From the NCBI GenBank assembly GCA_031263965.1, contig JAISES010000144.1, positions 1 to 5,612 of the forward strand: DNA of 5,612 bases, read 5' to 3'. Below the pieces are notes generated by a model. It did not search any database and was not told the origin of the DNA. It saw only the letters and a list, made by a program, of their open reading frames with translations. The stretch is from Prevotella sp. GTDB taxonomy: Bacteria; Bacteroidota; Bacteroidia; Bacteroidales; Dysgonomonadaceae. Positions 1 to 5,524 of this stretch are shown here, one piece after another (the stretch's first letter is position 1; each line of letters starts with the position of its first letter). The position numbers were made by a program, and so were the translations under genes.

Positions 1-86
1 TTAACTGTATCCTGCCTCTAAAGGGCAAGACAGGAACTGTTATGCTTCGAACCTATCGCAACTAACGGTTTTACGCACTAAAAGCA
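1..86 (-). ncRNA. 5' part of a structured RNA or leader leaving the window
   Basis: A good leftward promoter at 93-124 would start a transcript near 86, and the first 86 bases contain no leftward reading frame with a convincing start. The transcript would contain an imperfect hairpin between about 41 and 3: the arm at 29-35 pairs with 10-16 (7 pairs, one a G-U wobble), and a further five pairs form beyond a one-base bulge and one mismatch. The loop is 17-28. No U-tract follows inside the window, so this is not a finished terminator. It may be the 5' part of a non-coding RNA, for example the Bacteroidales-1/6S-like RNA known from this order, or the untranslated leader of a gene or rRNA operon to the left. 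The 6S idea is only a guess from promoter plus structure; I do not recognise the sequence. Confidence 0.35.
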
Positions 87-92
87 AATTAG

Positions 93-124
93 CAAAGATA
101 GATTATAGAGGAAAGATAATAAAA
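93..124 (-). promoter_or_regulatory. Bacteroidota-type promoter, leftward
   Basis: On the minus strand TATCTTTG (93-100) matches the Bacteroidota -7 consensus TAnnTTTG exactly. Twenty bases upstream lies TTTT (121-124), one base off the -33 consensus TTTG. The expected start of transcription is near 85-87. It would drive the RNA or leader that leaves the window at base 1. This is the best-fitting -7 element in the left intergenic region. Confidence 0.5.
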
Positions 125-522
125 TTTAGGATTTAATTTATTTCTGAAAAAACATAATAACCTGAATTCGACGTAAGAAAAGCATGGAAAAAAAGTAATC
201 AAAAAAACATGCCGACCTATTTCACAAAAGGATGCGCTGTTTTTGAAAAGCCTGGTCACGAAAGAGAAATAGGATTTCCCAAAGACAATATGATGGCTTT
301 TTGCTAAAATATAATCATTGACTTTTCCGGACAAGTTTATTTTATGGTTTCTATCGAAAGAGTCCGTATCCAGCTTCACAGCAACATACGGACCAAACAA
401 ATAACAAACTCTACTTATATGAAAAAACAAATACTACTACTTATATATTTTAAAACTCTTTTATTTTTGCTATCCTATATACATAACAGTAGATTTGTTT
501 ATAAGGTTTCAACCTCACTCAG
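125..522. other. about 400-bp AT-rich region without a convincing gene
   Basis: This stretch separates the end of the universal stress protein gene from the leftward promoter near base 100. It has open frames (89-430 minus, 344-766 plus), but their products are rich in Phe, Tyr, Cys and Ile, resemble no family I know, and overlap either the promoter or the stress-protein gene. It does contain inverted repeats: a clear one at 362-393, and weaker ones such as 246-252 with 295-301 (7 bp, 42-base loop) and 266-278 (5 bp, 3-base loop). I see no tRNA, CRISPR or mobile-element end. Confidence 0.6.
362..393. other. 8-bp perfect inverted repeat (hairpin)
   Basis: GTCCGTAT (362-369) and ATACGGAC (386-393) are perfectly complementary. 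Within the 16-base interior, GCT (373-375) can pair with AGC (380-382) across a 3x3 internal loop, leaving a TCAC tetraloop. Neither flank has a T-tract, so it is not an ordinary intrinsic terminator. It could be part of an unrecognised small RNA, a protein-binding site, or chance. The strand is undecided because the structure is nearly symmetrical. Confidence 0.5.
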
Positions 523-548
523 AAAAAAAGTTAATAATTACTTTTTTT
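523..548 (-). terminator. AT-rich, possibly bidirectional terminator of the stress-protein gene
   Basis: Seven A plus GT (523-531) pair perfectly with AC plus seven T (540-548), giving a 9-bp stem with an 8-base loop. The right arm overlaps the stop codon of the universal stress protein gene (547-549). Because each arm carries a homopolymer, RNA from either strand would end its hairpin in a run of U. The stem has only one G-C pair, so it may be weak. Confidence 0.4.
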
Positions 549-1665
549 ACGCATGCAGAACTAATAATGGTGTATCGGTATGGAAAAGCATTTTCCTGGC
601 AATTCCTGGATTAAACATTCTGGCCAGAATATTCCTGCGATGTGCAGTCAGTGCTATTATATCAATCTGCTTATCCCTTACAAATTTTTCAATAGCCAAC
701 AGCAAGTCGCCATCATCTAATACTGTATATTCGATAGCTGCATTCGGATATTGTTTTTTGAAATAATCTTTAATACCCGACAAGCGTATCTCATTCCATT
801 GATCATTGCTTGTAGAAATATTAAAGATGTGTATTTGCATATTGAAGTCTTTCATTAAATTCATAAAGGAATCAAAAGCAACCAAATCCCGCTGATTATA
901 TGAGGTAGCAAATGCAAAGTTTCTATATTTCGATAGATCTTCAAACTTCATATTTTCGGGGATAGTTAATACAGGAACCTTACTTACCTCTATTATTTCA
1001 CCGGTTACACTACCTATTAAGTCTAAATCCTTTTGATTCTTACCCCTTGTCCCCATGATAATAAGCATAGGATGATACTCTTTACTGTATGATAAGATTT
1101 CTTCTTCAGGCAAACCTTCACGAAGTATATAATTATATTTTACCTGTGGCAACTCACCTGATTTCATTTTACGATTAATCTGTGTACAAAGGTTTTCCAT
1201 ATCTGTTTGCACACGTTTCAGCATATTTTGGGTTGTTTCCTCCTCATTTACCGGATATGCCAACGTATCTCCAAAAGGAATGGCCGTTGGAAAATAGGGA
1301 CTAAAATAAGCATGTAAAATCATGACTTCAGCACCTGTCTTAGCGGCATAATTAAATCCTAAATCACACGCTTTCATTGAATAATCGGAAAAGTCGACCG
1401 GAATCAACACCTTCTTTTCCTGATTGGCTATTACTTCCTCCTGTGCTTCTTCAAGCCATTTATTATCTTCAATAATACGTAATGCATGAGGTAAGTCACT
1501 TTCTTTAATCCGTACACGAACACCAGCCGAAACCACCGGTTGAATCTGATTTACATTATGTATACACACGTCTATACCTTCCGTTTCAAGGATAGTTCTC
1601 AGAATCTGAGCCTTTTCAAAAGTATGAATGGCTAACGTAACTAATTTGTCTTCTTTGTTTTCCAT
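547..1665 (-). CDS. DUF2007 domain fused to tandem universal stress protein domains
   Basis: A 372-residue soluble, presumably cytoplasmic protein with no signal peptide. Residues about 6-68 look like the DUF2007 'putative signal transducing protein' domain (LVTLAIHTFEKAQILRTILE, then a GVRVRI strand followed by ESDLPHAL). Residues about 84-236 form a first UspA domain: it begins KKVLIPVDFSD with the nucleotide-binding Asp91, and carries the ATP-binding pattern G205-x2-G208-x9-G218-S219. Residues about 247-372 form a second UspA domain, ending TDTPLLVLHA, in which the GxxG loop is missing (TAHRRN at the equivalent place), so it probably binds no ATP. Tandem Usp proteins usually form dimers or dimer-like folds and help cells survive starvation or redox stress; the target is unknown. 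The gene stands alone: a terminator precedes it and a possible one follows. Upstream I see only a poor -7 match (TCCATTTG, 1687-1694), close to that terminator's T-tract. The ATG at 1665 fits the start of the DUF2007 domain. Confidence 0.9.
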   Translation of the reverse strand: MENKEDKLVTLAIHTFEKAQILRTILETEGIDVCIHNVNQIQPVVSAGVRVRIKESDLPHALRIIEDNKWLEEAQEEVIANQEKKVLIPVDFSDYSMKACDLGFNYAAKTGAEVMILHAYFSPYFPTAIPFGDTLAYPVNEEETTQNMLKRVQTDMENLCTQINRKMKSGELPQVKYNYILREGLPEEEILSYSKEYHPMLIIMGTRGKNQKDLDLIGSVTGEIIEVSKVPVLTIPENMKFEDLSKYRNFAFATSYNQRDLVAFDSFMNLMKDFNMQIHIFNISTSNDQWNEIRLSGIKDYFKKQYPNAAIEYTVLDDGDLLLAIEKFVRDKQIDIIALTAHRRNILARMFNPGIARKMLFHTDTPLLVLHA

Positions 1666-1711
1666 ACTAATCTTTTATTTAAATAACAAATGGAATATAA
1701 GGAAAGTTGAT

Positions 1712-1761
1712 AAAATGAAAAAATCCCAAAGCTGTTGTTTTTTTTTACTGCTTTGGGATTT
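1712..1761 (-). terminator. intrinsic terminator of the helix-turn-helix gene
   Basis: GCTTTGGGATTT (1750-1761) and its perfect complement (1721-1732) form a 12-bp stem with a 17-base loop containing nine A on the minus strand. Leaving the stem leftward, the transcript reads TTTTTT, C, ATTTT (1723 to 1712), a good U-tract. On the plus strand the right arm is followed by TCAAAAAT, so it acts leftward only. It lies 19 bases after the stop of the 90-aa gene and isolates the stress-protein gene. Confidence 0.85.
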
Positions 1762-1780
1762 CAAAAATACTTGAACTTCT

Positions 1781-2053
1781 TTACGCTTCCGGCGCAGTTG
1801 GCACATGACTTTCGTCAAGTATTTCCAACGCACGCTCTAATATTAAAGTATCATCTAAAACAACTAAACCACCATCGGGACCCGGTTCGATATGTATACC
1901 GCAACTTTTGCCTTCCCTAAAATTCTGTCCACCGAAATAATTTCGTACGGTTTCTACCGATACACCCAACTCGTCGGCAATACGGTGGGTGGTACCATCA
2001 GGCAAGCTGTCTTTGATTCTACGCAGTTCATTAAATGTGATCGTCTTTGTCAT
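1781..2053 (-). CDS. small helix-turn-helix DNA-binding protein
   Basis: A 90-residue protein. Residues about 7-42 form a small HTH domain: a first helix (FNELRRIKDSL), then THRIADELG as the second helix, the VS turn and VETVRNYFGG as the likely recognition helix. The conserved-looking segment GIHIEPGPDGG (52-62) is followed by a short strand and an acidic helix (LILERALEILDE, about 70-81). I recognise the type as a small 'DNA-binding protein' widespread in Bacteroidales, but know no assigned target or function. There are no cysteine clusters, ligand domain or membrane segment, so it probably acts as a small dimeric regulator or nucleoid-associated protein. The gene has a likely promoter with an overlapping palindrome (2100-2133) and its own terminator, which suggests a monocistronic, possibly self-regulated unit. 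Some read-through from the bat operon is also possible, because I see no clear terminator after the phosphatase gene. Confidence 0.85.
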   Translation of the reverse strand: MTKTITFNELRRIKDSLPDGTTHRIADELGVSVETVRNYFGGQNFREGKSCGIHIEPGPDGGLVVLDDTLILERALEILDESHVPTAPEA

Positions 2054-2055
2054 GG

Positions 2056-2071
2056 CTTCAATATTTTGAAG
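2056..2071 (-). promoter_or_regulatory. hairpin or operator just before the helix-turn-helix start codon
   Basis: CTTCAA (2056-2061) and TTGAAG (2066-2071) form a perfect 6-bp inverted repeat with a 4-base AT loop. It ends two bases before the ATG at 2053 and lies in the expected 5' untranslated region (about 2095 to 2054). As RNA it would cover the ribosome landing site; as DNA it could be a second binding site for the encoded regulator. Confidence 0.4.
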
Positions 2072-2099
2072 GTTAATACTTATATTAATTATATGATGC

Positions 2100-2112
2100 C
2101 ACTAACTTAGTG
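2100..2112. promoter_or_regulatory. 13-bp palindrome, candidate operator
   Basis: CACTAA-C-TTAGTG is a perfect 6-bp inverted repeat around one central base. It completely covers the predicted -7 element (2102-2109) of the helix-turn-helix gene, the classical position for a repressor site. The natural candidate for binding is the encoded 90-aa protein itself. That assignment is inference. Confidence 0.4.
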
Positions 2113-2133
2113 AATATATGCAACAAGAACAAA
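2102..2133 (-). promoter_or_regulatory. probable promoter of the helix-turn-helix gene
   Basis: On the minus strand TTTG (2130-2133) matches the -33 consensus exactly. After a 20-base spacer comes TAAGTTAG (2102-2109), which has one mismatch to the -7 consensus TAnnTTTG. Transcription would start near 2095, leaving an AT-rich leader of about 40 bases. Confidence 0.5.
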
Positions 2134-2180
2134 TAAAAAGGATGAAATTAACATGCTGTACGACATATAAAACATTGTAT

Positions 2181-2873
2181 TTAACGTAAAAAAGCTGTCA
2201 GGGGTACATTAAATATTAAAAGAATTAAAACAGTTATAAGAATACCAAAAACAATCCCTAATTTCTGCTTCTTAGAATATAATAAATAAGGAGGTTTCTC
2301 TTCTACATCACAAACAAACTTTTTCCGTACATATATATATAGTATATATACCAACCAACCGAAAAGTAATCCTACCAATGCTCCGGGAACAACATCAGAG
2401 ATAAAATGTACTCCCAGATAAACACGGGTATACGCCGTAAAGAAAGCCCAAAGAAAAACTACTATTGTAAAAATACGATAACGAAACAATAACGACATAA
2501 ACATAGCAAAACCGAAAGCATTGGCTGCATGGCTGGAAATAAATCCGTAACGTCCTCCTCTATAACCAAATACTATTTTCACATCTTCCATAAATCCAGG
2601 GTGATGAGTCGGACGGAAACGTTCAAAATAAGGTTTTATAAGATGAGATGCAAACTGATCGCAAAGTGTTATAACCAAGGCTATAGCTAATAAGATAAAT
2701 AATGATTCACGCCAATTTTTTTTACATATCAAAATAACAAAAATAAAAATGGCCAACGGTAGCCATACCACTTTTCCGGTATATAGCCACATAAACCGAT
2801 CGAGAAAAGGTGAATCGCTGCCATTAAGCATGAAAAACATGCTACGCTCATATTCCAATATCTGTTCAAGCAT
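2181..2873 (-). CDS. PAP2-family membrane phosphatase
   Basis: A 230-residue inner-membrane protein of the type-2 phosphatidic acid phosphatase family. All three catalytic motifs are present: K80-x6-R87-P88; a Ser-Ser-His form of the usual PSGH (S113, S114, H115, the histidine being the acid/base); and T149-R150-x5-H156-x3-D160, where H156 should be the phosphorylated nucleophile. Hydrophobic segments lie at about 33-50, 56-73, 117-130, 133-148, 162-182 and 205-223. The last follows a charged linker (about 183-204) after the catalytic core and is extra to a minimal PAP2 fold. The substrate cannot be read from sequence: undecaprenyl diphosphate, phosphatidylglycerol phosphate and lipid A phosphate are all used by relatives. 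The start lies only 3 bases after the batE stop, so translation is probably coupled and the gene is the last clear member of the bat operon here. No terminator is evident after it. Confidence 0.9.
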   Translation of the reverse strand: MLEQILEYERSMFFMLNGSDSPFLDRFMWLYTGKVVWLPLAIFIFVILICKKNWRESLFILLAIALVITLCDQFASHLIKPYFERFRPTHHPGFMEDVKIVFGYRGGRYGFISSHAANAFGFAMFMSLLFRYRIFTIVVFLWAFFTAYTRVYLGVHFISDVVPGALVGLLFGWLVYILYIYVRKKFVCDVEEKPPYLLYSKKQKLGIVFGILITVLILLIFNVPLTAFLR

Positions 2874-2876
2874 GCA

Positions 2877-3647
2877 TCAGATTATTTCAATATCTTTTCC
2901 AGGCATCCAACCAACATTGCCATCTTCCAGTTCAATCTCTTTCCAATTGCCTAAAGAACTCTTGATAAATACCTTCGTTCCTTCATGCAGAATAAATAAA
3001 TCCGTACCGCTGGCATCAGGAGAACTCTTTACCGTCACTGTAGAAGAAAACACTATGGCATGCCTATGGTTTACAATTTCGTTTTTTTGGTTCTTAGCAA
3101 AAACATTGGCTACTATAACAACCAATAAACAAACCATACCCAAATAAAAACCAACTTTCTTCATTCGAATCCATCTTGAAAAGAAAAATAGTAATAAACA
3201 AAAGATTAGCAAAAGAAAACTTACTATACCAAGCATGGCCCATGAATCGGCACTTCCTCTGTTTTGAAGCGAATGGATCCATTTAATAAGGAAAAACTCA
3301 CCCACAGGTTCTATTTTTTCTACTGTTTTTTCCCTTGCCAACTGTAAATTAAACCGTATATCTCCATCACCCGGATCAAGCAATAAGGCTCTTTCATAGT
3401 TTAAAATAGCAGGAGCTATTCGATTCGCTTTATAGTAAGCATTTCCTAAGTTATAATATATCTCGGCAGAAGCAGCACCATTGTTTTTTAAAATTTCTTC
3501 GTATAATTCAATCGCTTTGTTATAATTTTCCTGTGTATAGGCAGTTTCGGCTTCCTTGATCAGTCCGTCTTGGGCATATACACTCCATACAGTGCATTGA
3601 ATAAAGAAAATAGAAAAGATGCTTATTATATATGTTTTCGCTTTCAT
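2877..3647 (-). CDS. batE: BatE, TPR and SH3-like aerotolerance protein
   Basis: A 256-residue membrane protein. It starts with a signal peptide (about 1-25, possible cleavage after VYA). Two tetratricopeptide repeats follow at about 28-57 and 62-95 (EAETAYTQENYNKAIELYEE; YNLGNAYYKANRIAPAILNY), then the family-typical DGDIRFNLQLAREKTVEKIEP. Two transmembrane helices lie at about 135-157 and 164-182, and an SH3-like domain at about 196-256 (VKSSPDASGTD, GNWKEIELEDGNVGWMP). This layout places both the TPR region and the SH3-like domain in the periplasm, linked by a hairpin through the inner membrane. In Bacteroides the bat operon was linked to aerotolerance; BatE is thought to be a scaffold in a complex with the other Bat proteins. 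The gene begins 4 bases after the batD stop and ends 3 bases before the phosphatase gene, so it is co-transcribed with both. The assignment is firm from domain order and position; the molecular role is not established. Confidence 0.9.
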   Translation of the reverse strand: MKAKTYIISIFSIFFIQCTVWSVYAQDGLIKEAETAYTQENYNKAIELYEEILKNNGAASAEIYYNLGNAYYKANRIAPAILNYERALLLDPGDGDIRFNLQLAREKTVEKIEPVGEFFLIKWIHSLQNRGSADSWAMLGIVSFLLLIFCLLLFFFSRWIRMKKVGFYLGMVCLLVVIVANVFAKNQKNEIVNHRHAIVFSSTVTVKSSPDASGTDLFILHEGTKVFIKSSLGNWKEIELEDGNVGWMPGKDIEII

Positions 3648-3651
3648 TCCT

Positions 3652-5463
3652 TTATCTTTTTATTGTATTTTCCATTTTACCAATTGCAATAACTGTTGAT
3701 TCATACAGCTTATCCATAGCATCTGAAGTTTGTGAAGGTGCATAACGGGCAAACTCACAACTATTGAGGATATCGATAAATTCACTGATCAACGATTCAT
3801 TCACTCCATATTTGATAAGTTCAGCCTCTATATTATCTTTTGTAAGATTAGATTGAGGAATATTCAGTTTATCACTCAAATATCCCCACAAAGCGCGGAG
3901 AACTTCATCATAGAATTCTTCTTTTTTATTTTCCTTCAACAATTTACCGGCATTTTTCAAACGACGTACAGCCATCTTATTTGCCTTTTTAGTACGTACT
4001 AAGGCTATATTCGCGTTCTCTTTTACTTGTTTTCGATAAATAATAAAGAAGACGATGAAAAGTAAAGCGGGTATCAGATAACACATGTAATACATGAACG
4101 AACCAAAAAATATATCATCATTCGATTGAAAATTAATACCCTTCACCTTCAGGTAACGGATATCCTGGCCTAAATATCGTACACTTTCTCTGTTACTGAA
4201 GTTGGAAACAACAGGAGCGTTCCCCTCCCCTCCTTCTCCTTTTTCTACATGAAGCTTGAATGTTTCGGAAGAAAGAGTTTTATAAGTTCCGGTTTTGGTA
4301 TCAAAATAAGAAAATTGTATGGCCGGTATTTCAAAATCTCCAGCATATCGCGGAATAGCCATATATTCAATTGCCTTTGTACCACTCACTCCGGCTGCTG
4401 TTGTGCGTGTATTATAATCTACTTTCGTATCATAAATATCAAAATCGTTCGGGAATATTACTTCCGGATTCTTTACAAGCCTGATATTACCGGTACCCGA
4501 AATACTTACCTTTACAGTAACAGCTTCGTTTACTTTTACGTGGTTGGAATTAATGCTTGTCGACATTTTATAATCGCCGACAGCATTGGCAAATGAAGCT
4601 GGTTTTCCGGAAGGCAACGACTTTACATCAATTGTTACAGGACTAGTTGTTAATGTCTTATTTACCTCCTGATAGGTATCGAAAAAATCGTCGAATAAAC
4701 TACGGACGCGTTGTTGCGTACGCACACGTATTTTTGCATCGAACTTTCCGGCATCTATCGTTATCTTACCTGATCGTTGCGGATACAACACTGTTTGTTT
4801 CAGTGTAGCAATATTATAATTAGAGCCATTATAATTTTCCATTGTCCACTGTTTTTCAACCGGAAGTTCTATTTCTTGTGCAAGGAAACCTTCAAATTCA
4901 GGAAATTTCACACCAGGCAAAGCCACTTGTGTATCTTTTGAATATAGTTTAAAGGTTACCAGAAAACCTTCCTGTTCATAAACACTTCGTTTGGATACCT
5001 GCATAGATACAAATATATCTCTATCGCTTACTCCGGATGTAGGCGAAGAAGCATTATTCTGTGCAGCAGCATTTGCTTGGTCTTGTGGAAGCACTTTTAT
5101 AACTAAAGCATTGGAAATATAGTTGGAGTTATTTACTTTGATAGTTGCCGGAGGTATATTAAACGTTCCTTCATTTTTTGCCAAAAGAACATATGTATAT
5201 GTTACAGTCGTTTCACTTTTACTTTGTCCGTTAACCCAGGTTGAACTGTATGCTTTAGACTGTGACGGACCGAAAAGAATATCAAAATCAGGCATTTCCT
5301 GCACTCGCAAATCTTTTCCTTCCGCATTTACGATAAAACTTAATTGAAACTGCTGTCCTACAACAACAGCATTAGGAGCGGAGGCTTTAAAAACAATCTC
5401 ATCTCCTTTCGCTTTCAGGGCAATTGTTAAGAGTAAAAAGAATAAGAAAACTAATTTCCTCAT
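3652..5463 (-). CDS. batD: BatD, aerotolerance protein
   Basis: A 603-residue exported membrane protein, of normal length for Bacteroidota BatD. A signal peptide covers about 1-20 (LVFLFFLLLTIALKAKG). The periplasmic part appears to hold three beta-sandwich-like modules at about 22-125, 149-283 and 296-407, each with a pattern such as VVGQQFQLSFIV, VYEQEGFLVTFKLY or VNEAVTVKVSISGTGN. The first two are separated by an Ala/Asn/Gln/Ser-rich linker (126-146). A Gly/Glu linker (408-415) leads to one transmembrane helix at about 457-477, followed by a basic stretch and a cytoplasmic helical domain (about 515-600, including EEFYDEVLRALWGYLSDKLN). BatD thus spans the inner membrane and could pass a signal or force between a cytoplasmic MoxR ATPase and periplasmic partners; that is inference. 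The ATG at 5463 directly precedes the signal peptide. It is preceded by a 57-base gap after batC that carries a hairpin, and followed after 4 bases by batE. Confidence 0.93.
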   Translation of the reverse strand: MRKLVFLFFLLLTIALKAKGDEIVFKASAPNAVVVGQQFQLSFIVNAEGKDLRVQEMPDFDILFGPSQSKAYSSTWVNGQSKSETTVTYTYVLLAKNEGTFNIPPATIKVNNSNYISNALVIKVLPQDQANAAAQNNASSPTSGVSDRDIFVSMQVSKRSVYEQEGFLVTFKLYSKDTQVALPGVKFPEFEGFLAQEIELPVEKQWTMENYNGSNYNIATLKQTVLYPQRSGKITIDAGKFDAKIRVRTQQRVRSLFDDFFDTYQEVNKTLTTSPVTIDVKSLPSGKPASFANAVGDYKMSTSINSNHVKVNEAVTVKVSISGTGNIRLVKNPEVIFPNDFDIYDTKVDYNTRTTAAGVSGTKAIEYMAIPRYAGDFEIPAIQFSYFDTKTGTYKTLSSETFKLHVEKGEGGEGNAPVVSNFSNRESVRYLGQDIRYLKVKGINFQSNDDIFFGSFMYYMCYLIPALLFIVFFIIYRKQVKENANIALVRTKKANKMAVRRLKNAGKLLKENKKEEFYDEVLRALWGYLSDKLNIPQSNLTKDNIEAELIKYGVNESLISEFIDILNSCEFARYAPSQTSDAMDKLYESTVIAIGKMENTIKR

Positions 5464-5493
5464 TGATATTTATATTTAAAAAATTCTACATCC

Positions 5494-5514
5494 GGAAAGA
5501 ATCATCTTCTTTCC
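5494..5514 (-). other. intercistronic hairpin between batC and batD
   Basis: GGAAAGAA and TTCTTTCC form a perfect 8-bp inverted repeat with a 5-base loop (GATGA on the minus strand) in the 57-base spacer. A run of six T follows only after about ten further bases, too far for an efficient intrinsic terminator. It may be a processing or stability stem that lets batC and batD be produced at different levels, or a partial attenuator. Confidence 0.5.
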
Positions 5515-5516
5515 TG

Positions 5517-5524
5517 CAAAGTTA
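5517..5524 (-). promoter_or_regulatory. possible internal -7 promoter element for batD
   Basis: TAACTTTG on the minus strand matches the Bacteroidota -7 consensus TAnnTTTG exactly; its first three bases are the batC stop codon. No TTTG-like -33 element lies 19-21 bases upstream, where the batC coding sequence is GC-richer. A start near 5510 would place the hairpin (5494-5514) at the very 5' end of the mRNA. The match could be chance. Confidence 0.25.

Noticed and set aside
40..60. GCTTCGAACC resembling a tRNA T-arm
   Set aside because: The flanks do not pair as a T-stem on either strand, and no acceptor, anticodon arm or CCA end is nearby.
89..430. Leftward open frame of 113 codons
   Set aside because: It runs through the predicted leftward promoter (93-124) and the hairpin at 362-393, has a Phe/Tyr/Cys-rich composition typical of chance frames in AT-rich DNA, and resembles no family I know.
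344..766. Rightward open frame of 140 codons
   Set aside because: Its second half is antisense to the well-supported universal stress protein gene, and its product has no recognisable domain.
1738..1746. Run of nine T as a possible phase-variation tract
   Set aside because: It lies in the loop of the intrinsic terminator, outside any gene and not between promoter elements, so slippage would have little effect.
1735..2110. Two overlapping rightward open frames (1735-1920 and 1892-2110)
   Set aside because: Both are antisense to the 90-aa helix-turn-helix gene; one begins inside the terminator loop.
2110..2180. Search for a terminator after the phosphatase gene
   Set aside because: Only short imperfect repeats such as ACATGCTGT are present, with no stable stem followed by a T-tract, so I do not annotate one.
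2330..2350. AT-dinucleotide repeat resembling a microsatellite or contingency locus
   Set aside because: It is interrupted, lies in the phosphatase coding sequence, and simply encodes the Tyr/Ile/Val run of a membrane helix (about residues 175-182).
2749..3282. Rightward frame 2749-3147 and leftward frame 3094-3282
   Set aside because: They overlap the PAP2 and batE genes, which have intact family motifs; these frames do not. The leftward one might suggest a frameshift in batE, but batE is continuous and full length.
4249..5347. Rightward frames 4249-4596 and 5123-5347
   Set aside because: Both lie wholly antisense within batD and show no protein-like features.
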